NCBI RefSeq assembly: GCF_016239305.1
Contig: NZ_JAEHOQ010000020.1
Span: 22,669 to 86,668 of the forward strand
DNA from: Proteus vulgaris
GTDB taxonomy: Bacteria > Pseudomonadota > Gammaproteobacteria > Enterobacterales > Enterobacteriaceae
Reading direction: 5' to 3'
DNA length: 64,000 nucleotides
Under the pieces are notes generated by a model. It searched no databases and was not told the DNA's origin. It saw only the letters and a program-made list of their open reading frames with translations. Both the position numbers and the translations under genes were made by a program. Shown one piece after another: positions 51,039 through 60,988 of this stretch. Numbering within the stretch: the stretch's first letter is position 1; every line of letters starts with the position of its first letter.

Positions 51039-53705
51039 TTACGCCAGACGTGGGTTTACTTTTTCAGGGTTGATGTTGTATTTATTGATTGCTTCTTCAA
51101 CAACCTTCACATCAATCTCACCACGTTTAGCTAATTCACCTAATGCAGCAACAATCACATAAGAAGTATCAACTTCAAAGTGGTGACGCAGGTTTTCACG
51201 GCTATCAGAACGACCGAAACCATCTGTACCTAATACGCGGTAATCATCTGCTGGTACATAAGTACGAACTTGTTCAGCGAACAGTTTCATATAGTCAGTA
51301 GAGGCTACAGCTGGAGCATCATTCATAATTTGAGCGATGTAAGGTACACGCGGTGCTTCAGATGGGTGTAGCATGTTCCAACGTTCACAGTCTTGGCCAT
51401 CACGAGCCAGTTCAGTGAATGAAGTTACGCTATAAACATCAGAACCAATACCGTATTCAGCAGACAGGATTTGTGCTGCTTCACGAACGTGACGCAGAAT
51501 AGAACCTGAACCCAGTAACTGAACTTTACCTTTCGCGCCTTCCAGTGATTCCAGTTTGTAGATACCTTTACGGATACCTTCTTCAACACCGGCTGGCATT
51601 GCTGGCATATGGTAGTTTTCGTTGAGTGTAGTGATGTAGTAATAAACGTTTTCTTGTTTATCACCATACATACGCTCTAAACCATCTTGCATGATAACAG
51701 CAACTTCATAAGCGAATGCTGGATCATAAGAGATACAGTTAGGAATAGTCAGCGATTGGATATGGCTATGGCCATCTTCGTGTTGTAGACCTTCACCGTT
51801 AAGTGTTGTACGGCCTGAAGTACCACCCACTAAGAAGCCACGAGCTTGTTGATCACCTGCTGCCCAGCATAAGTCGCCAATACGTTGGAAACCAAACATG
51901 GAGTAGTAGATATAGAATGGGATCATTGGCAAATTGTTAGTGCTGTAAGATGTTGCAGCGGCTAACCAAGATGCGCCAGCACCCAGTTCGTTGATACCTT
52001 CTTGCAGAATTTGACCTTTAACGTCTTCTTTATAGTAAGCAACCTGCTCACGATCTTGAGGCGTATATTGCTGGCCATTCGGGCTGTAAATACCGATTTG
52101 ACGGAACAGACCTTCCATACCGAAAGTACGTGCTTCGTCAGCAATAATTGGAACTAAACGATCTTTGATAGATTTGTTTTTCAACATTACGTTCAGTGCA
52201 CGAACGAATGCGATAGTTGTAGAAATCTCTTTAGATTGTTCTTCCAGTAATTGGCTGAAATCTTCCAGTGTCGGAATATCCAGTTTTTCTTCAAAACGAG
52301 GACGACGCGCTGGCAGATAGCCACCTAAATCCTGACGACGTGCGTGCAAGTATTTGTATTCTTCTGACTCTTTGTCAAAAGTAATATAAGGCAGATCTTT
52401 GATTTGCTCATCAGCAACTGGAATATTGAAACGATCACGGAAATGGTGAACGCCATCCATGTTCATTTTTTTAACTTGGTGAGCAATGTTTTTACCTTCT
52501 GCTGTTTCACCCATACCATAACCTTTAATGGTTTGAGCTAAAATAACAGTTGGTTTGTTTTGAGTGTCTTTTGCTTTTTGGAATGCAGCAAAAACTTTCT
52601 TCGGATCGTGACCACCACGGTTTAATGCCCAGATTTCATCATCAGTCATATCTTTAACTAATGCAGCTGTTTCTGGGTAACGATTGAAGAAGTGCTCACG
52701 AACATAAGCGCCATCACGAGATTTAAATGTCTGGTAGTCACCATCCAGAGTTTCATTCATTAATTGAATGAGTTTACCAGAGGTGTCTTTACGCAGAAGC
52801 TCATCCCAACGATCGCCCCACATGACTTTGATAACGTTCCAGCCAGCACCAGCAAAGATACCTTCTAATTCGTTAACAATTTTACCGTTACCTGTAACTG
52901 GGCCATCAAGACGTTGTAAGTTACAGTTAACAACGAAGCACAGGTTATCTAATTTTTCGCGAACTGCGATGGTGATTGCACCTTTAGATTCTGGTTCGTC
53001 CATTTCTCCATCGCCTAAGAACGCATAAACAGTTTGTTTAGTCGTATCTTTTAAGCCACGGTGATTTAAATATTTTAGGAATTTAGCTTGATAAATCGCA
53101 GATAGAGGCCCCAGACCCATAGAAACAGTTGGGAACTGCCAGAATTCAGGCATTAATTTAGGGTGTGGATAAGAAGATAAACCTTTACCACCAATCTCTT
53201 GACGGAAGTTGTTTAATTGTTCTTCTGTTAAACGACCTTCTAAGAATGCGCGTGCATAGATACCTGGGGAGATATGTCCTTGGAAGTAAACCAAGTCACC
53301 ACCATCGGTTTCATTTTGAGCACGGAAGAAGTGGTTAAAGCACACTTCATATAATGTTGCAGAAGATTGGAATGACGCCATGTGTCCGCCGAGTTCCAAA
53401 TCTTTTTTGGATGCACGCAGAACCATCATTACTGCGTTCCAGCGAATAGCAGAACGAATACGACGCTCTAATTCCAGATTGCCAGGGTAAGCGGGTTCAT
53501 CTTCAGCAGGAATGGTATTGATATAATCACTGTGTACAGAGCCACCTAAAGCAATATTAAGACCGCCATTACGGGCTTGTTTTAATACCTGATCAATCAG
53601 GAACTGTGCACGCTCAACACCTTCTTCACGGATGACCGAGTCGATCGCTTGTAACCAGTCGCGAGTTTCGATCGGATCCACGTCATTTTTCAGCATATCT
53701 GACAT
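51039..53705 (-). CDS. aceE: Pyruvate dehydrogenase E1 component
   Basis: 888 residues, homodimeric E1 of the E. coli type. Thiamine diphosphate enzyme that decarboxylates pyruvate and acetylates E2. ThDP motif GDGEMDEPESKG about residue 230 ending in CNLQRLDG. The N-terminal NDVDPIETRDWLQAI segment, which binds E2, is conserved. Second gene of pdhR-aceE-aceF-lpdA; two hairpins lie just upstream (53747-53840). Confidence 0.98.
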   Translation of the reverse strand: MSDMLKNDVDPIETRDWLQAIDSVIREEGVERAQFLIDQVLKQARNGGLNIALGGSVHSDYINTIPAEDEPAYPGNLELERRIRSAIRWNAVMMVLRASKKDLELGGHMASFQSSATLYEVCFNHFFRAQNETDGGDLVYFQGHISPGIYARAFLEGRLTEEQLNNFRQEIGGKGLSSYPHPKLMPEFWQFPTVSMGLGPLSAIYQAKFLKYLNHRGLKDTTKQTVYAFLGDGEMDEPESKGAITIAVREKLDNLCFVVNCNLQRLDGPVTGNGKIVNELEGIFAGAGWNVIKVMWGDRWDELLRKDTSGKLIQLMNETLDGDYQTFKSRDGAYVREHFFNRYPETAALVKDMTDDEIWALNRGGHDPKKVFAAFQKAKDTQNKPTVILAQTIKGYGMGETAEGKNIAHQVKKMNMDGVHHFRDRFNIPVADEQIKDLPYITFDKESEEYKYLHARRQDLGGYLPARRPRFEEKLDIPTLEDFSQLLEEQSKEISTTIAFVRALNVMLKNKSIKDRLVPIIADEARTFGMEGLFRQIGIYSPNGQQYTPQDREQVAYYKEDVKGQILQEGINELGAGASWLAAATSYSTNNLPMIPFYIYYSMFGFQRIGDLCWAAGDQQARGFLVGGTSGRTTLNGEGLQHEDGHSHIQSLTIPNCISYDPAFAYEVAVIMQDGLERMYGDKQENVYYYITTLNENYHMPAMPAGVEEGIRKGIYKLESLEGAKGKVQLLGSGSILRHVREAAQILSAEYGIGSDVYSVTSFTELARDGQDCERWNMLHPSEAPRVPYIAQIMNDAPAVASTDYMKLFAEQVRTYVPADDYRVLGTDGFGRSDSRENLRHHFEVDTSYVIVAALGELAKRGEIDVKVVEEAINKYNINPEKVNPRLA

Positions 53706-53746
53706 GGTGTATTCCTTATCTGTTATCTGTTTTTAATGGTTATGGG

Positions 53747-53790
53747 AGTCTATCTTCCCGTTATACCCATTTGATATGACGGGGAGATAG
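53747..53790 (-). other. Long stem-loop upstream of aceE
   Basis: GTCTATCTTCCCGT pairs with ACGGGGAGATAGAC (one G-T wobble) around a 17-base loop. A second hairpin (CTAT.CCCTG / CAGGG..ATAG) follows at about 53809-53835. Both lie in the pdhR-aceE spacer of 163 bp, and neither has a T tract. They may affect read-through or mRNA processing. Confidence 0.6.
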
Positions 53791-53868
53791 ACCCTGCTGT
53801 TATTACCGCTATCCCTGAAAATCACAGGGAGATAGGTAGTACAGACTCAGCGGTCAGGATCTGTGCTA

Positions 53869-54639
53869 CTAAAATAAATCAGGGTGTTGTTGGAGCCGGC
53901 GTAAAGAACGCTCACGGCGAGTATGTTCACGACTCATATCCAACAAAACATCTTCAATAAAGGCTAAGTGGCGATGTGAAGCTTCACGCGCTACCTCTGG
54001 CTCTCTATTAATAATAGCCTGATAAATCTGACTACGATGCTCACTTACGGCAGTTAACATCTCTTTACGAGTATAAAGAAACTCAAAATTCTGACGGATA
54101 TTCTGCTCAAGCATAGGTACCATGCATCTTAATAAATGCAATAAAACAACATTATGAGCAGCTTCCGTGACAATTAATTGATATTGCAATACAGCTTCAG
54201 ACTCAGCAACCAAATCACCCTTTTCATGGGCCTTCAAAATACAATCATGGCTTGCTTTGATACGAGCAAGATCTTCATCAGTACCGCGTAATGCTGCATA
54301 ATAAGCAGCAATACCTTCAAGGGCATGGCGCGTTTCTAAGAGATCAAATTGAGATTCGGGATGTCCGCTAAGCAGTTGAGCTAAAGGATCACTAAAACTT
54401 TGCCAGAGATTATGCTGAACAAATGTTCCACCACCTTGGCGACGAAGTAAAAACCCTTTAGCTTCTAATTTTTGGATAGCTTCACGCAATGAAGGGCGGG
54501 ATACATCAAATTGCTTCGCCAGCTCACGCTCAGGTAAGAGTTTCTCTCCCGGACGCAGAGTGCCTTCTAAAATCAGATGCTCAAGCTGTTGCTCAATAAC
54601 ATCAGAAAGCTTAGGTTGACGGATTTTTGTATAAGCCAT
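53869..54639 (-). CDS. pdhR: Pyruvate-responsive repressor PdhR
   Basis: 256 residues from ATG at 54639, where homologues start ([19 protein letters not shown]); an in-frame ATG five codons upstream (54654) is equally possible, as neither has a strong ribosome site. GntR/FadR-family: winged helix (about 8-75 with [14 protein letters not shown]) and a C-terminal FCD ligand domain. Represses its own operon until pyruvate binds. A perfect operator lies 52-66 bp upstream. Confidence 0.97.
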   Translation of the reverse strand: MAYTKIRQPKLSDVIEQQLEHLILEGTLRPGEKLLPERELAKQFDVSRPSLREAIQKLEAKGFLLRRQGGGTFVQHNLWQSFSDPLAQLLSGHPESQFDLLETRHALEGIAAYYAALRGTDEDLARIKASHDCILKAHEKGDLVAESEAVLQYQLIVTEAAHNVVLLHLLRCMVPMLEQNIRQNFEFLYTRKEMLTAVSEHRSQIYQAIINREPEVAREASHRHLAFIEDVLLDMSREHTRRERSLRRLQQHPDLF

Positions 54640-54654
54640 ATTGCTAGAAGCCAT

Positions 54655-54964
54655 TATTGGATAACTATTACCTTTGTGATTGAGTTGTCAATTGGTAATA
54701 CCAATTTAATATAACGGATAATAAAGTAACAAAGTATTCACTAACTGTCCATACAGTTGTTGAGCGAAATCATAAAAACCTGCAAATTTTAACAAATTAT
54801 TTTAAAAATTCATCAAAAGTGATAACTAGATCGCATTATACTGAAACGTTAAAAATAAATTTTTTAACGTTTTTGAAACACATAAACAGTCAAACTGAAG
54901 CGTGACAGCAATAATTAAATGAATACAAATGCAGTGCAAGCATCTTTTAATTCATTTAACACTG
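54655..54964. other. Intergenic region between pdhR and ampD
   Basis: About 310 bp. It contains the PdhR operator and an AT-rich promoter region (54715-54870), then non-coding sequence after ampD. E. coli has ampE and aroP here; no remnant of either was seen. Confidence 0.5.
54691..54705. promoter_or_regulatory. PdhR operator
   Basis: ATTGGTAATACCAAT is a perfect match to the PdhR consensus ATTGGTNNNACCAAT, with flanking A/T extending the palindrome to 17 bases. It is placed for autoregulation of the pdhR-aceEF-lpdA operon. Confidence 0.92.
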
Positions 54965-55507
54965 TTATTTCATTAACAAACTACGAAAATAATCCCAATC
55001 AAAATGAGGCCCAGGATCTGTTTTTCGATTTGGAGCAACATCACTATGCCCTGTTATGTTCTCTTTAATGGCGGGATAAAGCGTAATAAGTGATTGAGTT
55101 ATCTTGGCTAATTGCTGATATTGGTTTAGTGTAAAATCACAATTATCAGTACCTTCAAGCTCTATACCAATAGAGAAATCATTGCACTTTTCTCTACCTT
55201 TATATAAAGAAACACCCGCATGCCATGCTCTATCTGTAAAAGGCACATATTGCACAATTTCACCATCACGCCGAATAAGGCAATGAGCAGATACTCTTAA
55301 ACCAATTATCTCGCTAAAAAAGGGATGATCTTGCTCTGATAACGTATTGGTAAATAACCTATCAATATAGGGCCCACCAAATTGTCCGGGTGGCAAACTG
55401 ATATTATGAACAATCAGTAAAGAGGGAACTTCACCTTCAGGCCTTCTATCATGATTTGGTGAAGGTACTTTTCTCGCATCAATAAGCCAACCTTGTTTAA
55501 TTTCCAC
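54965..55507 (-). CDS. ampD: 1,6-anhydro-N-acetylmuramyl-L-alanine amidase AmpD
   Basis: 180 residues from GTG at 55507; an overlapping ATG one base away is in another frame, and AGAGGG sits six bases upstream. Cytoplasmic zinc amidase that recycles peptidoglycan and keeps AmpC induction low. Zinc ligands His34, His154 and Asp164, with catalytic Glu116 and Lys162, are all present (VHNIS, ELEGT, GHSDVAPNRKTDPG). The membrane partner gene ampE, next to it in E. coli, is absent. Confidence 0.96.
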   Translation of the reverse strand: MEIKQGWLIDARKVPSPNHDRRPEGEVPSLLIVHNISLPPGQFGGPYIDRLFTNTLSEQDHPFFSEIIGLRVSAHCLIRRDGEIVQYVPFTDRAWHAGVSLYKGREKCNDFSIGIELEGTDNCDFTLNQYQQLAKITQSLITLYPAIKENITGHSDVAPNRKTDPGPHFDWDYFRSLLMK

Positions 55508-55717
55508 ATCAACCCTCTCTACTGTGTTTTAGTTATTATCAATAATTTTATTAACTCATATTCATCAATAAGTGCGAACTTTCTCTCAATAATAAAGGTT
55601 AAATTTGTATATCTCTGTTTTCTTTTCGATATTTTACTCAAACTTTATTTTATCAATTCGCCAATAAAGTCCTTTTTTTTCATACTGCTAGTGTCTATTA
55701 ATCAAGGAGGACACTAG

Positions 55718-56161
55718 ATGAACGCACTTAATTATCACTCATCCGAAAATGGCTTTACTCTTATGGAACTCATGATTGTTATTGCCATTATTTCTATTTT
55801 AAGCTCTGTCGCTATTCCTGCTTATCAGGGTTATATCCAAAAAGCGGCTTTAACGGATATATTGCAAACGCTCTCCCCTTATCGTTCAGCAGTTGAATTA
55901 TGCCGTTATGAAAATGAACTTCAGCATTGTGATTCAGACTCAACATTCATGCCACCACAATTTCGCAGTCGATATCTTTCTGAAGTCTCCGTATTAAATG
56001 GTGTCATTAATGCAACTGGAAAAGCACAACTTGAAGGCCTAACCCTTGTCATGTCTTTAGAAAAAAATACGGGGGAATATCTTCCTGTATGGAGGACACA
56101 ATGCTCCACCACTAATACTAAGTTACAAAAGCAATGCACTGAAATATTTAAGTCATATTAA
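55718..56161 (+). CDS. ppdD: Type IV prepilin (PpdD/PilA-like)
   Basis: 147 residues. Class III signal: after Gly12 the mature protein begins FTLMELMIVIAIISILSSVAIPAYQ, cleaved and methylated by a prepilin peptidase not present in the window; Glu17 is the conserved E5 of the mature form. Cys residues in the C-terminal half would form the pilin disulfide loop. Strong ribosome site AGGAGG. Divergent from ampD and followed by hofB-hofC. Confidence 0.92.
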   Translation: MNALNYHSSENGFTLMELMIVIAIISILSSVAIPAYQGYIQKAALTDILQTLSPYRSAVELCRYENELQHCDSDSTFMPPQFRSRYLSEVSVLNGVINATGKAQLEGLTLVMSLEKNTGEYLPVWRTQCSTTNTKLQKQCTEIFKSY

Positions 56162-56245
56162 TACATTATGGATATTGGGGAGCATTCGCATTGAATGTTC
56201 CTGTATTAAAATAACGCAAATAAAATAAATATAAAAAGGTGAATA

Positions 56246-57346
56246 ATGGATATCACACACTCAGCAACAGAATTTATTGAACATCTATTACGCCATAGCA
56301 TTTTAATGCGCGTTTCTGATCTACATATTGAACCTCAGCAATTCAACTTTAGAGTTAGAGCCAGAATAGATAGCCATTTATATTTATTTTCTCCACCTCC
56401 GAATGAATTCTCAGAAGAAATAGTGACACGTTTAAAAATATTGGCTAACTTAAATATTGCAGAAAAACGATTACCTCAGGATGGGCAATTTACTTGGTCT
56501 TATAATGAGAAAAATTATTCAATACGAATAGCCACACTTCCCACTCTTTATGGTGAAAAAATCGTTTTACGCTTTATCAATAATCTCCAACAACCTGAAT
56601 TAACCCATTTAGGGTTTCAGCCATCTCATTTAACACTATTAAAGAAATATTTAAATTTACCGCAAGGTATGATTTTAGTCACAGGTCCAACAGGTAGTGG
56701 AAAAACACTAACTTTATATAGTTGCTTACATTATTTAAATAAAGATAACCGTAATATAAATAGTGTTGAAGATCCCATTGAATTACCACTAGATGGTATT
56801 AATCAAATTCAGATTTGCGAAAAAGCGGGGATCACATTTACTACAATACTACGCGCATTATTACGTCAAGATCCTGACATTATAATGGTAGGTGAAATTC
56901 GTGATCCCTACACTGCTGAAATGGCAATGAAAACAGCACAAACAGGCCATCTTGTTTTATCCACATTACACACTAATTCCGCAAATACCACCTTAATGCG
57001 TCTACACAATTTAGGCATTGCAAAAGATCTTATTCACTCTTGTATTAGTTTGATTATTTCACAAAGATTAGTGCGCTGTTTATGCTCGCATTGTAAAACC
57101 TGTTTACCCAATCAAAAACAAATCCATATTAATGAAGAAATTATTGAATTGCCGAACTGGCAAGCAATAGGTTGTCAACAATGCAGCTCCGGCTATAAAG
57201 GCAGAACGGCAATCTATGACTGTTTTGAACCAACAAAACAAACACATGCATCTCCTTATAATTTACTCCATTCAGGTTTTTTATTAATTAAACAAGGGAT
57301 AACAACACTAGAAGAGGTTTATCAAACACTGGGAGATATTGAATGA
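56246..57346 (+). CDS. hofB: Type IV pilus assembly ATPase HofB (short)
   Basis: 366 residues, GspE/PilB secretion ATPase. Walker A GPTGSGKT (about 147-154), Asp box EDPIE, Walker B region PDIIMVGEIRD, His box TGHLVLSTLHTN, and a four-Cys zinc segment (CLCSHCKTC ... CQQC). It lacks the N1 (MshEN-type) domain found in longer homologues and is shorter than E. coli HofB (about 460). All catalytic motifs are intact. Its stop overlaps the start of hofC by 4 bp. Confidence 0.93.
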   Translation: MDITHSATEFIEHLLRHSILMRVSDLHIEPQQFNFRVRARIDSHLYLFSPPPNEFSEEIVTRLKILANLNIAEKRLPQDGQFTWSYNEKNYSIRIATLPTLYGEKIVLRFINNLQQPELTHLGFQPSHLTLLKKYLNLPQGMILVTGPTGSGKTLTLYSCLHYLNKDNRNINSVEDPIELPLDGINQIQICEKAGITFTTILRALLRQDPDIIMVGEIRDPYTAEMAMKTAQTGHLVLSTLHTNSANTTLMRLHNLGIAKDLIHSCISLIISQRLVRCLCSHCKTCLPNQKQIHINEEIIELPNWQAIGCQQCSSGYKGRTAIYDCFEPTKQTHASPYNLLHSGFLLIKQGITTLEEVYQTLGDIE

Positions 57347-58542
57347 AATTACAGCAAATTTATCGTTACGATGCATTAAGCTATCAAGGCGAATGGTGTT
57401 CAGGAAACATTCTCGCGTCATCAAGTAATGACGTTTTTATTAAATTAACCCAGCAACAAAAAATCCCCATAAAAATACGTTTATACAAAATCATAATATT
57501 TCAAGAAAGTGATAAAAAATATCGTATTCAATTACTTGAACAACTCGCATTATTACTTCATTCAGGCTTGGCTCTTTTACCTGCTTTAACATTATTAAAA
57601 AATGAGTGTCGTTATATTCATTGGCAATGTGTCTTAAATGATATTATTTTTAACTTAATGCAAGGCGGTACATTTTCAAAACAGTTAGGCCGTTATCCCA
57701 TTTATTTTCCACTTTCATTAGTACGCTTTATTTTTATTGGCGAAGAAAGCGGAAAGTTAAATGAAGTCATAACACTTCAAATAATACATTTAAAAAAACA
57801 ACAAGAGATAGTTAAAAAAATTAAAAAATCGTTTAAATACCCTCTTTTTTTATTGGCTATTTTATTTTCTATTACCAGTATTATGTTGTTATACGTTTTA
57901 CCAGAATATCAATCATTATACAGTGCATTTAATACAGAGCTTCCCGATTTAACATTAACATTAATTGCTTTCTCACAATGGTTTTCTAACTATATTGTTA
58001 TATTAATTATTTTTTCTATTGGGATAATGTTATTATATCATTTCATTCGACATTATTCATCGTTATTTTATTACTATGAACAAGCTATTTTTCTTCATCT
58101 ACCTTATTTCGGCATACTATTAAAATATCATCAACTCTATCTTATTTTTCAGATAATAAGTATTACACAACAAGCTGGATTACCATTATTACAAAGTTTA
58201 ACGATTATTATAGAACAACTTACACATCCTATTTATAAACGCCAGCTATTACAAATGAGTGAACACATTACACAAGGAAAATCATTAAGTTTATTTATGA
58301 AAAATACGTCTTATTTTCCCCCCATTTGTCATCAATTTATCGTTTGTGCGGAAAATTCAGGACAGTTACTCTATTTTTGCCAGCAATTAAGTGATTGGTT
58401 TTATCATCAGCTTGAAGAACAATTAAATACTATCAGTACATGGCTAGAGCCATTGTTAATGGCGATAATTGCATTGATTGTTGGTACATTAATCATGGCT
58501 ATGTATCTTCCTATATTACAGTTAGGTGATACTATACAGTGA
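57343..58542 (+). CDS. hofC: Type IV pilus inner-membrane platform protein HofC
   Basis: 399 residues, PilC/GspF family. Two cytoplasmic T2SSF domains (about 65-190 and 265-390), each followed by transmembrane helices (about 165-187, 215-240, 370-392). Works with HofB to extract pilin. Translationally coupled to hofB by an ATGA overlap. E. coli has guaC after this gene; here a 233-bp spacer leads to coaE. Confidence 0.93.
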   Translation: MKLQQIYRYDALSYQGEWCSGNILASSSNDVFIKLTQQQKIPIKIRLYKIIIFQESDKKYRIQLLEQLALLLHSGLALLPALTLLKNECRYIHWQCVLNDIIFNLMQGGTFSKQLGRYPIYFPLSLVRFIFIGEESGKLNEVITLQIIHLKKQQEIVKKIKKSFKYPLFLLAILFSITSIMLLYVLPEYQSLYSAFNTELPDLTLTLIAFSQWFSNYIVILIIFSIGIMLLYHFIRHYSSLFYYYEQAIFLHLPYFGILLKYHQLYLIFQIISITQQAGLPLLQSLTIIIEQLTHPIYKRQLLQMSEHITQGKSLSLFMKNTSYFPPICHQFIVCAENSGQLLYFCQQLSDWFYHQLEEQLNTISTWLEPLLMAIIALIVGTLIMAMYLPILQLGDTIQ

Positions 58543-58775
58543 GTCACAAATTTTATGAGTAATATGTTATTGTGATCTTTCCCACTAAGTGATTGATTGA
58601 TGATAATTCTATTACTGATTATGAGGTAGGATGTCAGGGTAGCAGAAAATCATCTATCATAATAACCGAATAAAACCTAAATATTGCGGTTATTATCTTG
58701 TGATAAAAACAAAATTAGGCTTTAGAATATCCAAACTAATAGCAAATTTTAATACATTAAAAATAGATAAACACA

Positions 58776-59399
58776 ATGGCTTATATGGTTGCTCTTACAG
58801 GCGGAATAGGCAGTGGTAAAACCACTATTGCTAATGCTTTTGCCTCATTAGGTGTACCTCTTGTTGATGCTGATGTTATTGCTCGATTAGTGGTAGAGCC
58901 TCATTCCTTTGGGCTAAATGCGTTGCATCAGCATTTTGGTGACAGCATTTTATTGCCTGATGGCTCATTAAACCGAGCTCAGCTACGCCAGATTATTTTT
59001 CAACACGATGAAGAAAAAAATTGGGTCAATAATCTTCTTCACCCTTTGATACAGCAAGAGACTCAAAGGCAAATACAACAAATTAAAACCCCATATTTTA
59101 TTTGGGTTGTTCCTTTATTAATTGAAAATAAATTAACTCACTTAGCCTCTCGTGTTCTTGTCGTTGATGTCACACAAGAAGAACAAATAACAAGAACAAT
59201 GAAACGAGATGGCGTAAGTCGAGAACAAGTGCTCAATATTTTAAAGGCACAAGCTCAAAGACAAGAACGATTAGCCGCCGCTGATGATATTATTGAAAAT
59301 CACGATAATAGCCAAAATATAATTGGAAAAGTTAAGCAACTCCATCAGCATTACTTAGAATTAGCTCAACAAGCGTTACAGGACAACAGCCATGAGTGA
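58776..59399 (+). CDS. coaE: Dephospho-CoA kinase
   Basis: 207 residues. Last step of CoA synthesis, phosphorylating the ribose 3' hydroxyl. P-loop [10 protein letters not shown] (about 8-17), VDADVIAR (about 31-38) and the lid region are as in E. coli. Followed by zapD with an 8-bp overlap. Confidence 0.97.
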   Translation: MAYMVALTGGIGSGKTTIANAFASLGVPLVDADVIARLVVEPHSFGLNALHQHFGDSILLPDGSLNRAQLRQIIFQHDEEKNWVNNLLHPLIQQETQRQIQQIKTPYFIWVVPLLIENKLTHLASRVLVVDVTQEEQITRTMKRDGVSREQVLNILKAQAQRQERLAAADDIIENHDNSQNIIGKVKQLHQHYLELAQQALQDNSHE

Positions 59400-60144
59400 T
59401 GACATCACAACAATCATCTTCGAACATCCCCTAAATGAAAAAATGCGTTCATGGCTTAGAATTGAAAACTCCTTAATTCAAATTAACAGTTTTCATACAA
59501 TTGATTCGTTACCCACTGCACTCTCTTTTTTCCGCGCGGTATCAGAATTTATTGAAGTGCTTGATCGTGGCGAAATTCGTGCTGAATTACTTAAAGAATT
59601 AGAAAAAAGACAAAAAAAATTACAACAATGGCTTTCATTTCCTAATGTTGATAAAGAGATTGTGACTCAAATTATTAATGAATTATCCGAGAATGCAACG
59701 GTATTAAGTCAAGCTCCGCGAATTGGTCAGCATTTAAAACAAGATAAAGTGATAAGTTTAGTCAAACAGCGCCTAAGTATCCCTGGTGGATGCTGTAATT
59801 TTGATGTACCAGCATTGCATTTGTGGTTAAGTTTGCCTCAAACTATCCGTGATGAAAAATTACAAAACTGGATGACAGGTTTGTTACCATTACAAAATGC
59901 ATTAAATAGCTTACTAACACTTATTCGCCAATCAGATACCTTTAAACCAGCGTTAAGTCATCGTGGTTTTTACCAAGATAGTGCAGAAGAAGGTGAACTA
60001 CTACGTCTTAAAATCGCCATTGACCACCAGATCTATCCTCAAGTATCCGGCCATAAAAATCGTTACGCGATCCGCTTCTTACCACTTGATAGTGAAAATG
60101 GAACAATACCGCTAGAACTACCCTTTGAGATTGCTTGTTGCTAA
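59392..60144 (+). CDS. zapD: Cell division protein ZapD
   Basis: 250 residues (E. coli ZapD 247). Cross-links FtsZ filaments at the division ring. Helical N-terminus with [15 protein letters not shown] and a C-terminal beta domain with RLPL-type basic residues. Start ATG overlaps the end of coaE, so they are translationally coupled. Confidence 0.96.
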   Translation: MSDDITTIIFEHPLNEKMRSWLRIENSLIQINSFHTIDSLPTALSFFRAVSEFIEVLDRGEIRAELLKELEKRQKKLQQWLSFPNVDKEIVTQIINELSENATVLSQAPRIGQHLKQDKVISLVKQRLSIPGGCCNFDVPALHLWLSLPQTIRDEKLQNWMTGLLPLQNALNSLLTLIRQSDTFKPALSHRGFYQDSAEEGELLRLKIAIDHQIYPQVSGHKNRYAIRFLPLDSENGTIPLELPFEIACC

Positions 60145-60198
60145 CATTGTGTTGATTACTATTAACACCTATCGCGCCAATGAAATCTAGGAGAGATA

Positions 60199-60411
60199 AT
60201 GAGCGAAAAATTAATTGTGAAATGTCCAACCTGTCAAACAGAAGTTGTTTGGAATGAAAGTAGCCCTTATCGACCTTTTTGCAGCAAACGTTGTCAACTT
60301 ATTGATTTAGGTGAATGGGCTGACGAATCAAAACGTATTCCAAGCCAAAGCGATATTAATGACAGTGATGACTGGAGTGAAGCGCCACAACCTGAGCCTA
60401 AAGATTTTTAA
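60199..60411 (+). CDS. yacG: DNA gyrase inhibitor YacG
   Basis: 70 residues. Zinc finger with Cys9, Cys12, Cys28 and Cys32; the acidic C-terminal tail is unstructured. Binds GyrB and blocks DNA binding in E. coli. Third gene of coaE-zapD-yacG. Ribosome site AGGAGAG. Confidence 0.96.
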   Translation: MSEKLIVKCPTCQTEVVWNESSPYRPFCSKRCQLIDLGEWADESKRIPSQSDINDSDDWSEAPQPEPKDF

Positions 60412-60431
60412 TACTCCAATTAAGAACATAA

Positions 60432-60461
60432 AAAATAGCCACTCATTGAAGTGGCTATTTT
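60432..60461. terminator. Bidirectional terminator between yacG and mutT
   Basis: AAAATAGCCACT (60432-60443) pairs with AGTGGCTATTTT (60450-60461), loop CATTGA, with T-rich flanks on both strands. Confidence 0.85.
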
Positions 60462-60489
60462 ATTTATAACTACATCCATTTATATGCTT

Positions 60490-60882
60490 TTACTTTTGTA
60501 ACAGCGCCACAATTGTACGGTTAGCCGGTGGAAAATCTTCAGCATTTAATGATGCGATAGAAGTCCATTTGGAATCTTGCCCTTCTTTACCGTAGGGCTC
60601 ATTATCCCATTGAGTCACTAAGAAAAAAGATAATGTGATATGCCTATCTGGAAAATCATGCTCTACCGTTTCAAAAAGCGAGCACTGTGTTACATCAATA
60701 CCAATTTCCTCTTGTAACTCACGCAATAACGCCTGCTCAGGAGTTTCTTTATCTTCTAATTTCCCCCCTGGAAATTCCCAAAATCCCCCCATATGCGATT
60801 TTAGAGGGCGTTGGGTGATAAAGACATTATTGCTTTGATCACAAATAATACCCGCGGCAATATGTAGCTTTTTTTTATCCAT
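60490..60882 (-). CDS. mutT: 8-oxo-dGTP diphosphatase MutT
   Basis: 130 residues from ATG at 60882; an in-frame TTG at 60891 is not needed. Sanitises oxidised guanine nucleotides. Full Nudix box G40-x5-E46-x7-R54-E-x2-E-E59-x-G61, and FPDRHITL and EFPGG segments as in E. coli MutT. secA, its upstream neighbour in E. coli, is not adjacent; tnaB is instead. Confidence 0.96.
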   Translation of the reverse strand: MDKKKLHIAAGIICDQSNNVFITQRPLKSHMGGFWEFPGGKLEDKETPEQALLRELQEEIGIDVTQCSLFETVEHDFPDRHITLSFFLVTQWDNEPYGKEGQDSKWTSIASLNAEDFPPANRTIVALLQK

Positions 60883-60988
60883 TGTAGACAACCTATTGAA
60901 TAGTCCAGTTATTATAACAACTTAACGTTATTATAACTTATATCCAATGGTGCTACTCTGGTTTTCTTTCCCTGATTATATCGATTAT

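Noticed and set aside
50224..51162. Several repeated plus-strand open frames opposite aceF
   Set aside because: They are antisense shadows of the three lipoyl-domain repeats, which is why they resemble one another.
55493..55717. 74-codon plus-strand open frame upstream of the prepilin
   Set aside because: Hydrophobic AT-rich chance frame covering the ampD start and the pilin promoter; no ribosome site.
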